From the NCBI RefSeq assembly GCF_017614965.1, contig NZ_WVUG01000002.1:27336-91335 (forward strand): 64,000 nt of DNA, read 5' to 3'. Each line of letters opens with the position of its first letter. Within the stretch, counting starts at the first letter, position 1. Position numbers and translations under genes: made by a program. Positions 44,409 through 52,381 of this stretch are shown here, piece by piece. Source of the stretch: Streptomyces griseorubiginosus (lineage in GTDB: Bacteria > Actinomycetota > Actinomycetes > Streptomycetales > Streptomycetaceae). The notes under the pieces are model-generated. The model ran no database searches. It was not told where the DNA came from and saw only the letters and a list, made by a program, of their open reading frames with translations.

Positions 44409-45362
44409 ATGACCACCATGCGCGCTGTGCGGGCCCACAAGCGGGGCGGTGCGGAGGAGCTGGTGTACGAGACCGCACCGCGTCCCGTGCCTGCCGAGGG
44501 CGAGGTGCTGGTCGCCGTGAACGCCGCCTCCATCACCAACGGGGAGCTCGGCTGGGACGCCACCTGGACTGACAGCTTCGACGGAACGGGCGTCGACCGG
44601 ACACCGGTCGTGCCCTCGCACGAGGTCAGCGGTGTCGTGGCCGAGCTCGGTCCGGCGGTGACGGGCCTGGCCGTGGGGGAGGAGGTGTACGGGCTGATCC
44701 CGTTCACCCGTGATGGTGCCGCCGCCGAGTACGTCACCGTTCCCGCGGAGGCGCTGGCGGCCAAACCGTCCCGTCTGGCCCATGCGGACGCGGCGGCGCT
44801 GCCGCTGGCGGCACTCACGGCCTGGCAGGCACTGGTCGGCCATGCGGCGCTGGCGCCTGGACAGCACGTCCTGATCCATGGCGGTGCCGGCGGCGTCGGT
44901 TCCCTTGCTGTACAAATCGCCGCGGCACTCGGCGCACGCGTGTCGGCAACCGCTGCGGCAGGGGACCGGGAGTTCGTCGCGGGGCTTGGTGCGGACCAGG
45001 TCTTCGACTACATCGGCGATCGCTTCGAGGACCACGTACACGACGCCGACGTCGTGCTGGACACGGTCGGCGGCCAGACGCAGTCCCGCTCGTGGACGAC
45101 GCTGCGTCCAGGCGGGACCTTGGTCAGCATCGTCCAGCCCCCGAATCCGGACGACGCCGCGTCGCGAGCAGCACGCGGCGTGTTCTTCGTCGTCTCACCG
45201 GACCGTAACGGCCTGGAAGCCATCACCGCGTTGATCGACCAGGGCCGCCTCACCCCGGTCGTGGACCGTGTCGTTTCCCTGTCCGAGACCCGCGCGGCGT
45301 ACGAGGCCCTGCAGACGGAGCATCCTCGCGGGAAGGTGGTACTCCGTATCAGCGAGGGTTGA
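44409..45362 (+). CDS. NADPH:quinone oxidoreductase-like (zinc-free MDR family)
   Basis: 317 residues of the medium-chain dehydrogenase family without zinc ligands. GroES-like half with VVPSHEVSGVVAELGPA, then ALPLAALTAWQAL and the NADPH fold LIHGGAGGVGSLAVQIAAAL near 155-175. It resembles enzymes that reduce quinones or enones using NADPH. AAGGAG precedes the start by 8 bases. Promoter G gives independent control beside the MBL/WhiB operon. A TnpB element is inserted exactly at its stop codon: the TGA also belongs to the element's TTGA end. Confidence 0.87.
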   Translation: MTTMRAVRAHKRGGAEELVYETAPRPVPAEGEVLVAVNAASITNGELGWDATWTDSFDGTGVDRTPVVPSHEVSGVVAELGPAVTGLAVGEEVYGLIPFTRDGAAAEYVTVPAEALAAKPSRLAHADAAALPLAALTAWQALVGHAALAPGQHVLIHGGAGGVGSLAVQIAAALGARVSATAAAGDREFVAGLGADQVFDYIGDRFEDHVHDADVVLDTVGGQTQSRSWTTLRPGGTLVSIVQPPNPDDAASRAARGVFFVVSPDRNGLEAITALIDQGRLTPVVDRVVSLSETRAAYEALQTEHPRGKVVLRISEG

Positions 45363-45392
45363 CGCGCTCCCTGGCCTAAAGTCCAGGGATTC
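45359..45392 (-). ncRNA. Right end / omegaRNA tail of the complete TnpB element
   Basis: On the minus strand the stem CCCTGG...CCAGGG surrounds the tnpB stop and is followed by GAGCGCGTCAA ending at 45359. The same order (hairpin, purines, GTCAA) occurs at 39724-39753. The transcript continuing into CCCTCGCTGATACGG would carry the guide. Inferred from the family. Confidence 0.42.
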
Positions 45393-46677
45393 CGGCCTGG
45401 GTCGTCTGACCCTTCCGGGGGCTTCCTGCTTCACCGCGCTGTGCGGGCACGGGTGCCCGTCTTACCGGCGCTCCACAGGCGTTTAGCGTCTCCGCCCGTT
45501 TGGCGGCGACGATTCGGTGTCCTTCGAAGAGGACGTTGCGGGCTGCGTTGCGATCGCGGTCGTGCACGGTGCCGCAGGCTCCGCACCTCCACTCCCGCAC
45601 GTGCAGGGGCTTGGGACCGTCCCGGAATCCGCAGGCCGAGCAGACCTGAGAGGACGGGAAAGCCCGGTCCACCTTGGCGAAGGTGCGGCCGTGCTTGACC
45701 GCCTTGTACTCCAGCATGCCGACGAACGCGGACCATCCCGCGTCGTGCACGGACTTGGCGAGCCGGGTACGGCCGAGGCCGGACACCGCGAGGTCTTCCA
45801 CGTACACCGCTTGGTTGTCGCGAATGATCTGTGTGGAAGCCTTGTGGTGGAAGTCCCGGCGCCGGTCGCCGACCTTGGCGTGCTGGCGTGCGACCTTGAT
45901 GCGGGCCTTAGCCCGGTTCTTCGACCCCTTTGCCTTTCGGGACAGCTCCCGCTGCAGGTGCTTGAGCTTTTTCTCCGCCCGGCGCAGGAAGCGCGGGCTG
46001 GCGATCTTGCTGCCGTCGGACAGGACAGCGAAGGCGGACAGACCGAGGTCGATACCGGCCTCGTCCTCAAGCTCGGGCAGGATGTCCGGCTCGGTGTCCA
46101 CGACGAAGCTGAGGAAGTACCGGCCGCAGCTGTCCTTGGTGACGGTCAGGGACGTGGGTGCGGCCGGAAGTCGGCGGGACCACGTGACCTTGAGGCTGCC
46201 GACCTTGGCCACGTACACCGTGCCATCCTCCTGGAGGGAGAAGGCGTTGGTGTTAAGGCGGATCGACTGCCGGGTGTCCTTCTTCGACTTGTAGCGGGGA
46301 GGGCCGACCTTGCGGCCGGGCCGCTTGCCCCTGAGGCTGTCGAAGAAGTTCTTGTAGGCGGTGTCCATGTCCCGCAGGGACTGTTGCAGGGCGACCACAT
46401 CGGCGAGCCATGAGCGTTCCTCGGTGCGCTTGGCCTGGGTGATGCGAAGCCGGGACAGCTCCGCCGACGTCCCGTACGGCAGCCCCGCCGCGTGTGCTTC
46501 CTTCCGGTCGCGCAGGCAGTCGTTCCACACCACGCGGGCGCACCCGAACGCACTGGCCAGCGCACGGCGCTGTGCGGCGTCCGGGTAGACCCATTCGGCA
46601 ATGCATGTGCACGGCGCGGGGTGTTCAACGACGAGGTACCGGACGTGCACGTCAGGGCAGTCTTGAGATGCATTCAT
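45376..46677 (-). CDS. tnpB: TnpB, complete RNA-guided nuclease of an IS200/IS605-type element without TnpA
   Basis: About 433 residues from ATG 46677 (start tentative; the frame is open to 46779). N-terminal helical domain with FGCARVVWNDCLRDRKEA and RYKSKKDTRQSIRL; RuvC-I GIDLGLSAFAVLS with Asp; RuvC-II VYVEDLAVSGL with Glu; zinc finger CSACG...CGACG; RuvC-III DRDRNAARNV with Asp. All catalytic residues are present. No TnpA is adjacent, so it moves only in trans if at all. The stop TAG falls in the right-end hairpin, and the downstream flank, the end of the quinone oxidoreductase gene, would act as guide. Confidence 0.88.
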   Translation of the reverse strand: MNASQDCPDVHVRYLVVEHPAPCTCIAEWVYPDAAQRRALASAFGCARVVWNDCLRDRKEAHAAGLPYGTSAELSRLRITQAKRTEERSWLADVVALQQSLRDMDTAYKNFFDSLRGKRPGRKVGPPRYKSKKDTRQSIRLNTNAFSLQEDGTVYVAKVGSLKVTWSRRLPAAPTSLTVTKDSCGRYFLSFVVDTEPDILPELEDEAGIDLGLSAFAVLSDGSKIASPRFLRRAEKKLKHLQRELSRKAKGSKNRAKARIKVARQHAKVGDRRRDFHHKASTQIIRDNQAVYVEDLAVSGLGRTRLAKSVHDAGWSAFVGMLEYKAVKHGRTFAKVDRAFPSSQVCSACGFRDGPKPLHVREWRCGACGTVHDRDRNAARNVLFEGHRIVAAKRAETLNACGAPVRRAPVPAQRGEAGSPRKGQTTQAGIPGL

Positions 46678-46746
46678 CCCCGGCATGAACGCTAGGGCTT
46701 TCTGCAAGAATCCCGGTAACGGCCTTGCCTGCACGTGAGATTTCTC

Positions 46747-46773
46747 GGTCACCGGGTCGACGGCCCGGTGACC
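46747..46773. repeat. Perfect 10-bp inverted repeat upstream of tnpB
   Basis: GGTCACCGGG and CCCGGTGACC with a 7-base loop, immediately before the stop of the small gene at 46776. It could be the left-end hairpin of the TnpB element or the terminator of that gene. Confidence 0.45.
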
Positions 46774-46775
46774 GC

Positions 46776-47042
46776 TCATGTGTCGTCGCGCGTCACCGTT
46801 GCGGCGCGTGTGCGGACGTCCGCCACGCAGCGGAGGTACAGAGCGGCGAGTGCCTCATCGCTGATGCTTTGAAGAAGATCCTGCGGAGCCAGTCCGCTCT
46901 GTGCGGCGACGCGATCTATCAGAACGGCCACTTCGCCGATGGCGCGACATTCCACGAAGTCCCCGCACGGGCAGGCGACGTCGGGCGTGTAGGGGCAGTC
47001 CTGGAATGCGTGCCGCGTTCTGCGCTCTTTATGGGCGGTCAT
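46776..47042 (-). CDS. Small Cys-containing protein of unknown function
   Basis: 88 residues: MTAHKERRTRHAFQDCPYTP, then ACPCGDFVECRAIGEVAVLI and a C-terminal helix LLQSISDEALAALYLRCVAD. The C-x-C and neighbouring cysteines could bind a metal. GGAAGG lies about nine bases before ATG 47042. No family is recognised. Third-position G/C is high, supporting a real gene. Confidence 0.55.
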   Translation of the reverse strand: MTAHKERRTRHAFQDCPYTPDVACPCGDFVECRAIGEVAVLIDRVAAQSGLAPQDLLQSISDEALAALYLRCVADVRTRAATVTRDDT

Positions 47043-47378
47043 GCCTATTACCTTCCGGCGCGTGAGATTCCACCATCACACCGCTTTTCGGCCGTCTGGA
47101 CTTCTGTCAAGCGACTGCCCGTTTTCAAAGGGGTTCCGGCCGAATACCGGGCAGGAGGCCTTGAGATGACGGTCGGATGACGGATACCCGGACATAGCGA
47201 AACTTCCGAGCAGGAATCGACGGGCTCCGGCGATGAACAACGCCGTCTACCACTGGAGTTGCTTTGCCGTCGCCAGCCCGCCGCGTCGTCGACGTCACCC
47301 GGAGGCTGTGCCAGAGAGCGCCGGAGTAAGAGCCGTCTGTAAGCAATGCATGCGCACCCGGCGCGGCTGAGAAGGCCG
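47043..47378. other. 336-bp interval, no gene supported
   Basis: Lies between the small Cys-containing gene and the ISAs1-type insertion. Its last bases (from 47368) form the left half of a terminator palindrome whose right half is at 49211-49229. Confidence 0.5.
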
Positions 47379-47386
47379 TTGGGACC
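47379..47386. repeat. Left copy of the 8-bp target-site duplication
   Basis: TTGGGACC, identical to 49191-49198. Joining the two flanks at one copy restores a 19-bp-stem palindrome. Confidence 0.82.
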
Positions 47387-47484
47387 CCAGGGCTGCTGCA
47401 AAGTCGCATGATCTCGTGGGTGCCCTGAGTCGAAGTTGCCTCGACGCCATGTCCGTTGCCCCGTAGCGATGTTACCGTCGCGCC

Positions 47485-47883
47485 ATGTCCAAGATCGAGA
47501 TTGACGCAATCGCCGCCGAGTTCTTCGGGGCCTTCGATAACCGCGGCGGCAAGGCCGCGGACGTGGCCCGGATCCGCCGGCTGGTCATTCCGGGTGGTGT
47601 GATCGTGCTGACCGGGCCGAAGTACACGGTCTACACCGTGGACGAGTTCATCGAGCCGCGCGAACGCCTGCTCGCCGACGGCCGGTTGGTCGAGTTCTCG
47701 GAGTGGGAGACTTCCGAGCGAACCGAGGTCGCGGGCGACATCGCGTCGCGCTTCGGCGAGTACCGGAAGGCCGGCATCCTGGACGGCGAGCCGTTCGAGG
47801 GCGGCGGGACCAAGACCATCCAGTTCGTCCGCACCCCACAGGGCTGGCGGATCGCGGCGTTTTCCTGGTACGACCGGCCCTGA
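47485..47883 (+). CDS. NTF2-like (DUF4440/SnoaL) protein carried by the ISAs1 element
   Basis: 132 residues: MSKIEIDAIAAEFFGAFDNR, IPGGVIVLTGPKYTVYTVDE, GTKTIQFVRTPQGWRIAAFS, the standard landmarks of DUF4440/SnoaL-like domains. Third-position G/C is high throughout and no stop interrupts it. It lies 98 bp inside the left end and 113 bp before the transposase on the same strand. Function unknown; it differs in family from the cargo gene in the IS5-like element. Confidence 0.75.
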   Translation: MSKIEIDAIAAEFFGAFDNRGGKAADVARIRRLVIPGGVIVLTGPKYTVYTVDEFIEPRERLLADGRLVEFSEWETSERTEVAGDIASRFGEYRKAGILDGEPFEGGGTKTIQFVRTPQGWRIAAFSWYDRP

Positions 47884-47996
47884 GGGTCCTCAGGTCGCGG
47901 CGGTGCAAGGAGCGGGGCTGGGCCGTCACGCACGCAGCGAAAGTCCGGTTGAACGGGGGTGACCTTCCCAAGTCGCCTCGTACCACCGGAGCTTCG

Positions 47997-49148
47997 ATGT
48001 GTCGTCAGTCTGCCACCGTTTGCCTGATCAAGTCGCCCGCTCTGGAGGGCACTGCGGGGTTGTCGCTGGTGGAGCCGTTGCGGCTGTTGCCGGATCCGCG
48101 GCGATGTCGAGGGGTGCGTCACCCGTTCGTGGCGGTGCTGCTGGTTGCCGCCTCTTCGGTTGTCGCTGGCGCACGCTCGTATACGGCTATCGGCCAGTGG
48201 TCCACCAACGCGCCGCAGCACGCCCTGGCCCGCCTGGGTGCCCGGGTCGTAGGGTCGTTGAGCGTGCGCGTCGCGCCGAGTGCCGCCACGATTCGGCGGA
48301 TCGTCGGCCTGGTCTGCCCCGGCGGTCTGGCCGATCTGACCGGCGCTGATCCTGCCGGCTCGGACTCGGTGGCGCTCGACGGCAAGGCTGCCCGCGGCTC
48401 CCGACACGGCCAGACGCCCGCAGCCCACCTGCTGGCCGCGATGACCGGCGACGGCCGAACCGTCACCCAGTTGCGGATCCCCGACAGGACCAACGAGACT
48501 ACCTGCTTCGCCGCGCTACTGGCGCCCTTCGACCTGACCGGGGTCACCGTCACGGCCGACGCCCTGCACACCCAGCGCGCGCATGCGCGCTTCCTGGTGG
48601 ACGAGAAGAAGGCGCACTACCTCTTGGTGGTCAAGGCCAACCAGCCCGAACTGCACCGCAGGCTGCGATCACTGCCGTGGAAGGACATCACCCCGCGCCG
48701 CTACGACCGGGAGAGCGGCCACGGCCGCCGGGAGACCCGAGTGACCAGGGCCCTCACCGTGACCGACCTCGGCCTCGACTTCCCCCACGCCGCCCAGGCT
48801 GTACGTATCCTGCGCCACCGTACCGACCGCAGGACCGGAACCGTCAGCCGTCAGACCGTCTACGTGATCACAGACCTGAGCTCGCATCAGGCATCGCCCC
48901 AGCGGCTGGGCCAACTGGCCAGGTCGCAGTGGACCATCGAGAATCGGCTCCATTTCGTCCGCGACACCACCTTCGCCGAGGACGCCTCGAAGATCCGCAC
49001 CGGCCACGGCCCCGAAAACATGTCGACCCTACGCAACCTGGCGATCAACGCGCTCCGCGCCGCCGGACACCGCAACATCGCGGCCGGCATCCGGCACGTC
49101 TCCTACGAGCCCTTCACCCGCCCGCTCGACCTGCTGGACATCGTCTGA
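47997..49148 (+). CDS. ISAs1-family transposase
   Basis: 383 residues. LLPDPRRCRGVRHPFVAVLL at the N-terminus, VALDGKAARGSRHGQT (first Asp), VTVTADALHTQRAHARFLVD (second Asp), YLLVVKANQPELH and ENRLHFVRDTTFAEDASKIR (Glu) followed by NLAINALRAAGHRNI: the complete set of ISAs1/H-repeat motifs. No interruption, so probably functional. ATG 47997 is used; a later start is possible because the first 20 residues are not typical. Confidence 0.9.
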   Translation: MCRQSATVCLIKSPALEGTAGLSLVEPLRLLPDPRRCRGVRHPFVAVLLVAASSVVAGARSYTAIGQWSTNAPQHALARLGARVVGSLSVRVAPSAATIRRIVGLVCPGGLADLTGADPAGSDSVALDGKAARGSRHGQTPAAHLLAAMTGDGRTVTQLRIPDRTNETTCFAALLAPFDLTGVTVTADALHTQRAHARFLVDEKKAHYLLVVKANQPELHRRLRSLPWKDITPRRYDRESGHGRRETRVTRALTVTDLGLDFPHAAQAVRILRHRTDRRTGTVSRQTVYVITDLSSHQASPQRLGQLARSQWTIENRLHFVRDTTFAEDASKIRTGHGPENMSTLRNLAINALRAAGHRNIAAGIRHVSYEPFTRPLDLLDIV

Positions 49149-49190
49149 CCAGCGCGAATACAAGATCACCGCACTTTGCAACGGCCCTGG

Positions 49191-49229
49191 TTGGGACCCG
49201 TCGGCCGAGCCGGGTCCCAACGGCCTTCT
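49191..49229. terminator. Right half of a terminator palindrome, with duplicated target site
   Basis: TTGGGACCCG ... CGGGTCCCAA form a hairpin, and the arm continues outward as CGGCCTTCT. The complementary outer arm AGAAGGCCG lies at 47370-47378 beyond the IS. Before insertion the two made a 19-bp stem directly downstream of the hydrolase gene ending at 49239. Confidence 0.7.
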
Positions 49230-49238
49230 GCGGCGGGA

Positions 49239-50096
49239 TCAACCGTCGTGACGTACGGCGTCGAGCACGATACGCAGGACCGCCTGAGGGTGGGACACCA
49301 TGACGGCGTGCGAGGATTCCACGTACTCGATGTGGGCATTCGCGCGCTCGGCCATGAACCGCTGGCCTGCCGGCGGTATGGCCTTGTCGTTGAGCGTCAC
49401 CAGGTCCCAGGACGGGATGCTCTTCCACGCCGGATCGCCGGATACCTCGGTCTCCGCGGTGTAGGACAGGGGCCTTTGCGTGGCGGCCATGACCGACGCT
49501 TGGGAGGCGGGCACGTCCCCGGCGAACACCTGCCGGAAGTCCGGGGCCTTGATGTAGATGTCCGCGTCCTGACCGCTTGGCGCGGCCGGGTTCGGAACCG
49601 GGCGGGTCATGGTGGTGTCGGGACCGAGGAGGGATCCGGGGTACTGACGTGGATCGAGCACGGTAGCGAGGCTTTCCCCCTTGTCGGGCACGAACGCGCC
49701 GACGTACACCAGCGCCTTGACGTTGTCCACGCCACGGGCCGCATTGGTGATGACGGCGCCGCCGTAGGAATGCCCGACCAGCACGATCGGACCGCTGATC
49801 GTCCGCAGGAGCGAGCGTACGCAGTCGGCGTCACTGCTGAGACCCCGCAGCGGGTTCGGGGCCGCGACCACCGGGAAGCCGAGGCGCTGGAGGTCTGCGA
49901 TGTCGGCGGTGAAGCCGCTGGAGTCGGCGAAGGCCCCGTGCACGAACACGATCGTCGGCTTGGGAGTGGCGAGGGAACTGCTGCCCGCGGCGGCAGACGC
50001 GCCGACCACGTTCGGCAGAAATGCGGTCAGGGCCGCGCTGAAGGTCAAAACGGGGTACGTCCAGCGCCGCCTGAGCGGGCGAAGTCGAGGGAGCAT
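49239..50096 (-). CDS. Exported alpha/beta hydrolase
   Basis: 285 residues. Signal peptide (about residues 12-36, VLTFSAALTAFLPNVVGASA). Core: IVFVHGAFADSSGF, nucleophile elbow GHSYGG near 109, and base His in ESSHAVMVSHP near 265. The length and PNPLRGLSSDADCVRS lid resemble the esterase/salicylate-esterase group often annotated as alpha/beta hydrolase in Streptomyces. No regulon palindrome was found upstream. Its terminator has been split by the IS. Confidence 0.83.
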   Translation of the reverse strand: MLPRLRPLRRRWTYPVLTFSAALTAFLPNVVGASAAAGSSSLATPKPTIVFVHGAFADSSGFTADIADLQRLGFPVVAAPNPLRGLSSDADCVRSLLRTISGPIVLVGHSYGGAVITNAARGVDNVKALVYVGAFVPDKGESLATVLDPRQYPGSLLGPDTTMTRPVPNPAAPSGQDADIYIKAPDFRQVFAGDVPASQASVMAATQRPLSYTAETEVSGDPAWKSIPSWDLVTLNDKAIPPAGQRFMAERANAHIEYVESSHAVMVSHPQAVLRIVLDAVRHDG

Positions 50097-50196
50097 GGCT
50101 TTCCCTTTCCCGGGGATGGCAGCCCAATTGCATAACCGGGCCGGAGTGGCGGTGAATTGATGACGCCACTATGTGGAAGGTAAGAGGTGCGGTGGT

Positions 50197-51696
50197 TCAC
50201 GGACTTCGGTCAGGTGACTGCGGCGGCGGGGCGTCGATGGCGCAGTGCGACCGGACGGGCCGGGCTGAAGCTGCTGGTGCACGTCGAGGGTTGCGGATCG
50301 CTGTGGCGGCAAGCAGCCCTCCGAAAAGGCACAGGGCGCAGGCGATGACCGCGGCGGAATGGAACCCGGCCGAGAAGCGCTCCGGATGGAGGTAGGCGTC
50401 GCCGGTGATGCCTGTCGCGGCGGGGAATGTCGCCACGGCGATGAGTGAGGCGGCGCGTGCTACGTCGTTGTTGAGGGCCGAGGCCGTGCCGGCACGGCGG
50501 GCCGGCGCGGCCGCCAGCACGGTGGCCGTGAGGGGGGCCACCGTGATCGCCAGTCCCAGACCGAGGACGGTGACAGCGGGCAGCACCTGCGTCATGTAGT
50601 CGCCGGATGCCGTGACCTGGGTGAACAAGGCGAATCCGGCGCCGACTGTGATCGGGCCGAGACTCATCTGCAGCCGCGGGCCGATCCGGGTGGCGACCGC
50701 TCCCGAGCGGGCCGAGAGGGCAAGGGTGATGACGGTGACGGGCAGCAGTGCTGTCCCCGCCTGCAGCGGCGTGTAGCCGCACACCTGCTGCAACTCGATG
50801 GGCAGCAGGAACAGCGCGCCGCCCAGGGCGCCGTAGACAAGGAACGTCACCACGTTGGCGGCATCGAACTGGGCGGAGGAGAACAGGCTCAGCGGCACCA
50901 GCGGCTGCGGTGATCGCTGTTCCCACAGCAGGAAGGCGGCCAGCGTGATCGCACCGCCATGGAAAGCCGCCAGTACGGCGGGGCTCGCCCAACCGCTGGA
51001 CGGTCCCTCTATGAGGGCGTACGTCACTCCCATCAGCCCGAAGGTGACCAGGGCGCCGCCGGTGACGTCGACCCTGCCGGTCGCCGCGGGGTCGCGGGAT
51101 TCGGGGACGTGCCGCCATGACAGCGCCACGACCGCCGCGGCGACGGGCAGGTTGATCAGGAATATCAGCCGCCAGGAGGCGGCTTCGACGAGCCAGCCTC
51201 CCAGAAACGGACCGATCGCCGTACCGACACCGCTCAGCCCCGACCACGCGCCGATCGCCCGGCTTCGGTCCGCCGGGTCAAAGGACGCTTCCAGGATGGC
51301 GAGACTCCCAGGCGTCAACAGGGCCGCGCCGACGCCCTGCAGTACGCGCGCCGCGATCAGGGCCCCGGGGGCCGGCGCGAGGGCGCAGAGCAGGGAAGCC
51401 ACCGCGAACCAGACGACGCCGACGAGGAAAACCCGTCGGCGTCCGTAGCGGTCACCCAGGGCACCGGCGAACAGCAGCAGCCCGGCGAGGGTGACGGTAT
51501 ACGCGGTGACGACCCACTGCAGACTTGCCAGGCCGATGTGGAAAGACCGGCCGAGGGCCGGCAGGGCGATTCCGACTACGGTCGCGTCTATCGAGGCGAT
51601 CATCGACCCGAGGACGGTGGCGGCCAGCACCCATCGTCCTGCCGCACTGGAATACCGCAGCAGGGCTTCGCCTCCGGCTGCCTCACTCGTTGCCAC
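50197..51696 (-). CDS. MFS multidrug transporter (DHA2 type, 14 TMS)
   Basis: 499 residues with 14 predicted hydrophobic spans. Motifs: GSMIASIDATVVGIALPALG in helix 1 (motif D1), LGDRYGRRRVF (motif A) and PGSLAILEASFDPADRSRAI (motif C region), typical of DHA2 drug:H+ antiporters. GTG 51696 has AGGAG six bases upstream; the ATG at 51735 would lie within the predicted -10 of promoter H and is rejected. Divergent from a SnoaL-like/aldehyde dehydrogenase operon across one perfect palindrome. Confidence 0.87.
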   Translation of the reverse strand: MATSEAAGGEALLRYSSAAGRWVLAATVLGSMIASIDATVVGIALPALGRSFHIGLASLQWVVTAYTVTLAGLLLFAGALGDRYGRRRVFLVGVVWFAVASLLCALAPAPGALIAARVLQGVGAALLTPGSLAILEASFDPADRSRAIGAWSGLSGVGTAIGPFLGGWLVEAASWRLIFLINLPVAAAVVALSWRHVPESRDPAATGRVDVTGGALVTFGLMGVTYALIEGPSSGWASPAVLAAFHGGAITLAAFLLWEQRSPQPLVPLSLFSSAQFDAANVVTFLVYGALGGALFLLPIELQQVCGYTPLQAGTALLPVTVITLALSARSGAVATRIGPRLQMSLGPITVGAGFALFTQVTASGDYMTQVLPAVTVLGLGLAITVAPLTATVLAAAPARRAGTASALNNDVARAASLIAVATFPAATGITGDAYLHPERFSAGFHSAAVIACALCLFGGLLAATAIRNPRRAPAASARPVRSHCAIDAPPPQSPDRSP

Positions 51697-51730
51697 GAGG
51701 GCTCCTGACGCTGTGGGATCCGACGAGCTC

Positions 51731-51803
51731 AGCATGAGGTCCTTGGCGTGTACCCGCTTCAGTCGTCCGACTGAAGCCGCGGACGGGGGGACGTACGTAG
51801 CGT
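51731..51803. promoter_or_regulatory. Regulon promoter H, divergent
   Basis: CTTCAGTCGTCCGACTGAAG (51757-51776) is a perfect 9-2-9 palindrome. Rightward TAGCGT (51798-51803) serves the SnoaL-like/ALDH operon. Leftward CATGCT (51731-51736, spacing shorter by one) serves the MFS gene. Confidence 0.75.
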
Positions 51804-51865
51804 CGTTGCGTCGGGACGGTCGCCCGGAGACCGACGGGGCACCGCGGAGCGCAGGAGGTGCAGTC

Positions 51866-52327
51866 GTGTTGGCCGTCGGAAGGTGGAACAACGAAGAGAA
51901 GAGAAACGCGGCCGTCGCCCGGCGTTGGCTGACGGAAGGCGCCATGGGCCAGGTCGGCCTCGCGGAGAAGACCTTCACTGCGGACTTCCGCACCAACGGA
52001 AGACTGGTCGGGACCGCCGGTCCACAGCGCAATGTGGCCAACCGTCTGAACGGCTTCCCCGACCTCGAAGTCACCATCGAGGAGCAACTCGCCGACGACG
52101 ACAAGGTGGTGACCCGTCTGACCTGGCGCGGCACACACACAGGCGAGTACAGCGGTCTCCCGCCCACGGGCAGGCGAGTAGCGGTCCAGGCCCTGACCGT
52201 CTTCCACTTCCGGGACGGCAAGGTGTTCCAGAACTGGACGGTGATCGACCATTTCGAGCTGTTCCGACAACTCGGCGCCCTGCCGCCCCGTCTGCTGCCC
52301 GCCCAGGTCCCCGCCACTGAGCAGTGA
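51866..52327 (+). CDS. SnoaL-like polyketide cyclase-type protein 2 of the regulon
   Basis: 153 residues. KTFTADFRTNGRLVGTAGPQ, LNGFPDLEVTIEEQLADDDK, VVTRLTWRGTHTGEYSGLPP, TGRRV and FHFRDGKVFQNWTVIDHFEL are the classical SnoaL motif series (ester cyclase family). GTG 51866 follows AGGAGG by about seven bases. It lies 54 bp before the aldehyde dehydrogenase on the same strand, so the two are probably co-transcribed from promoter H. Confidence 0.83.
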   Translation: MLAVGRWNNEEKRNAAVARRWLTEGAMGQVGLAEKTFTADFRTNGRLVGTAGPQRNVANRLNGFPDLEVTIEEQLADDDKVVTRLTWRGTHTGEYSGLPPTGRRVAVQALTVFHFRDGKVFQNWTVIDHFELFRQLGALPPRLLPAQVPATEQ

Positions 52328-52381
52328 CAGAAATCTGGACCCGCCTCCAGCCCCGGAGCGACGTCACCAGGAGGAACCGCC

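Larger units (their letters stand above)
47387..49190. mobile_element. ISAs1-family element (1,804 bp) carrying an NTF2-like cargo gene
   Basis: Left end CCAGGGCTGCTGCAAAGT at 47387 and right end, read inward, CCAGGGCCGTTGCAAAGT ending at 49190 are imperfect inverted repeats (15 of 18). TTGGGACC occurs directly outside both ends (47379-47386, 49191-49198), an 8-bp target duplication as expected for ISAs1. Inside are an NTF2-like gene (47485-47883) and the transposase (47997-49148) on the same strand. The exact duplication shows that both genes arrived as one unit. Confidence 0.82.

Noticed and set aside
51733..51735. ATG as start of the MFS transporter
   Set aside because: It lies inside the predicted -10 of promoter H; GTG 51696 has a better ribosome site and a normal leader.
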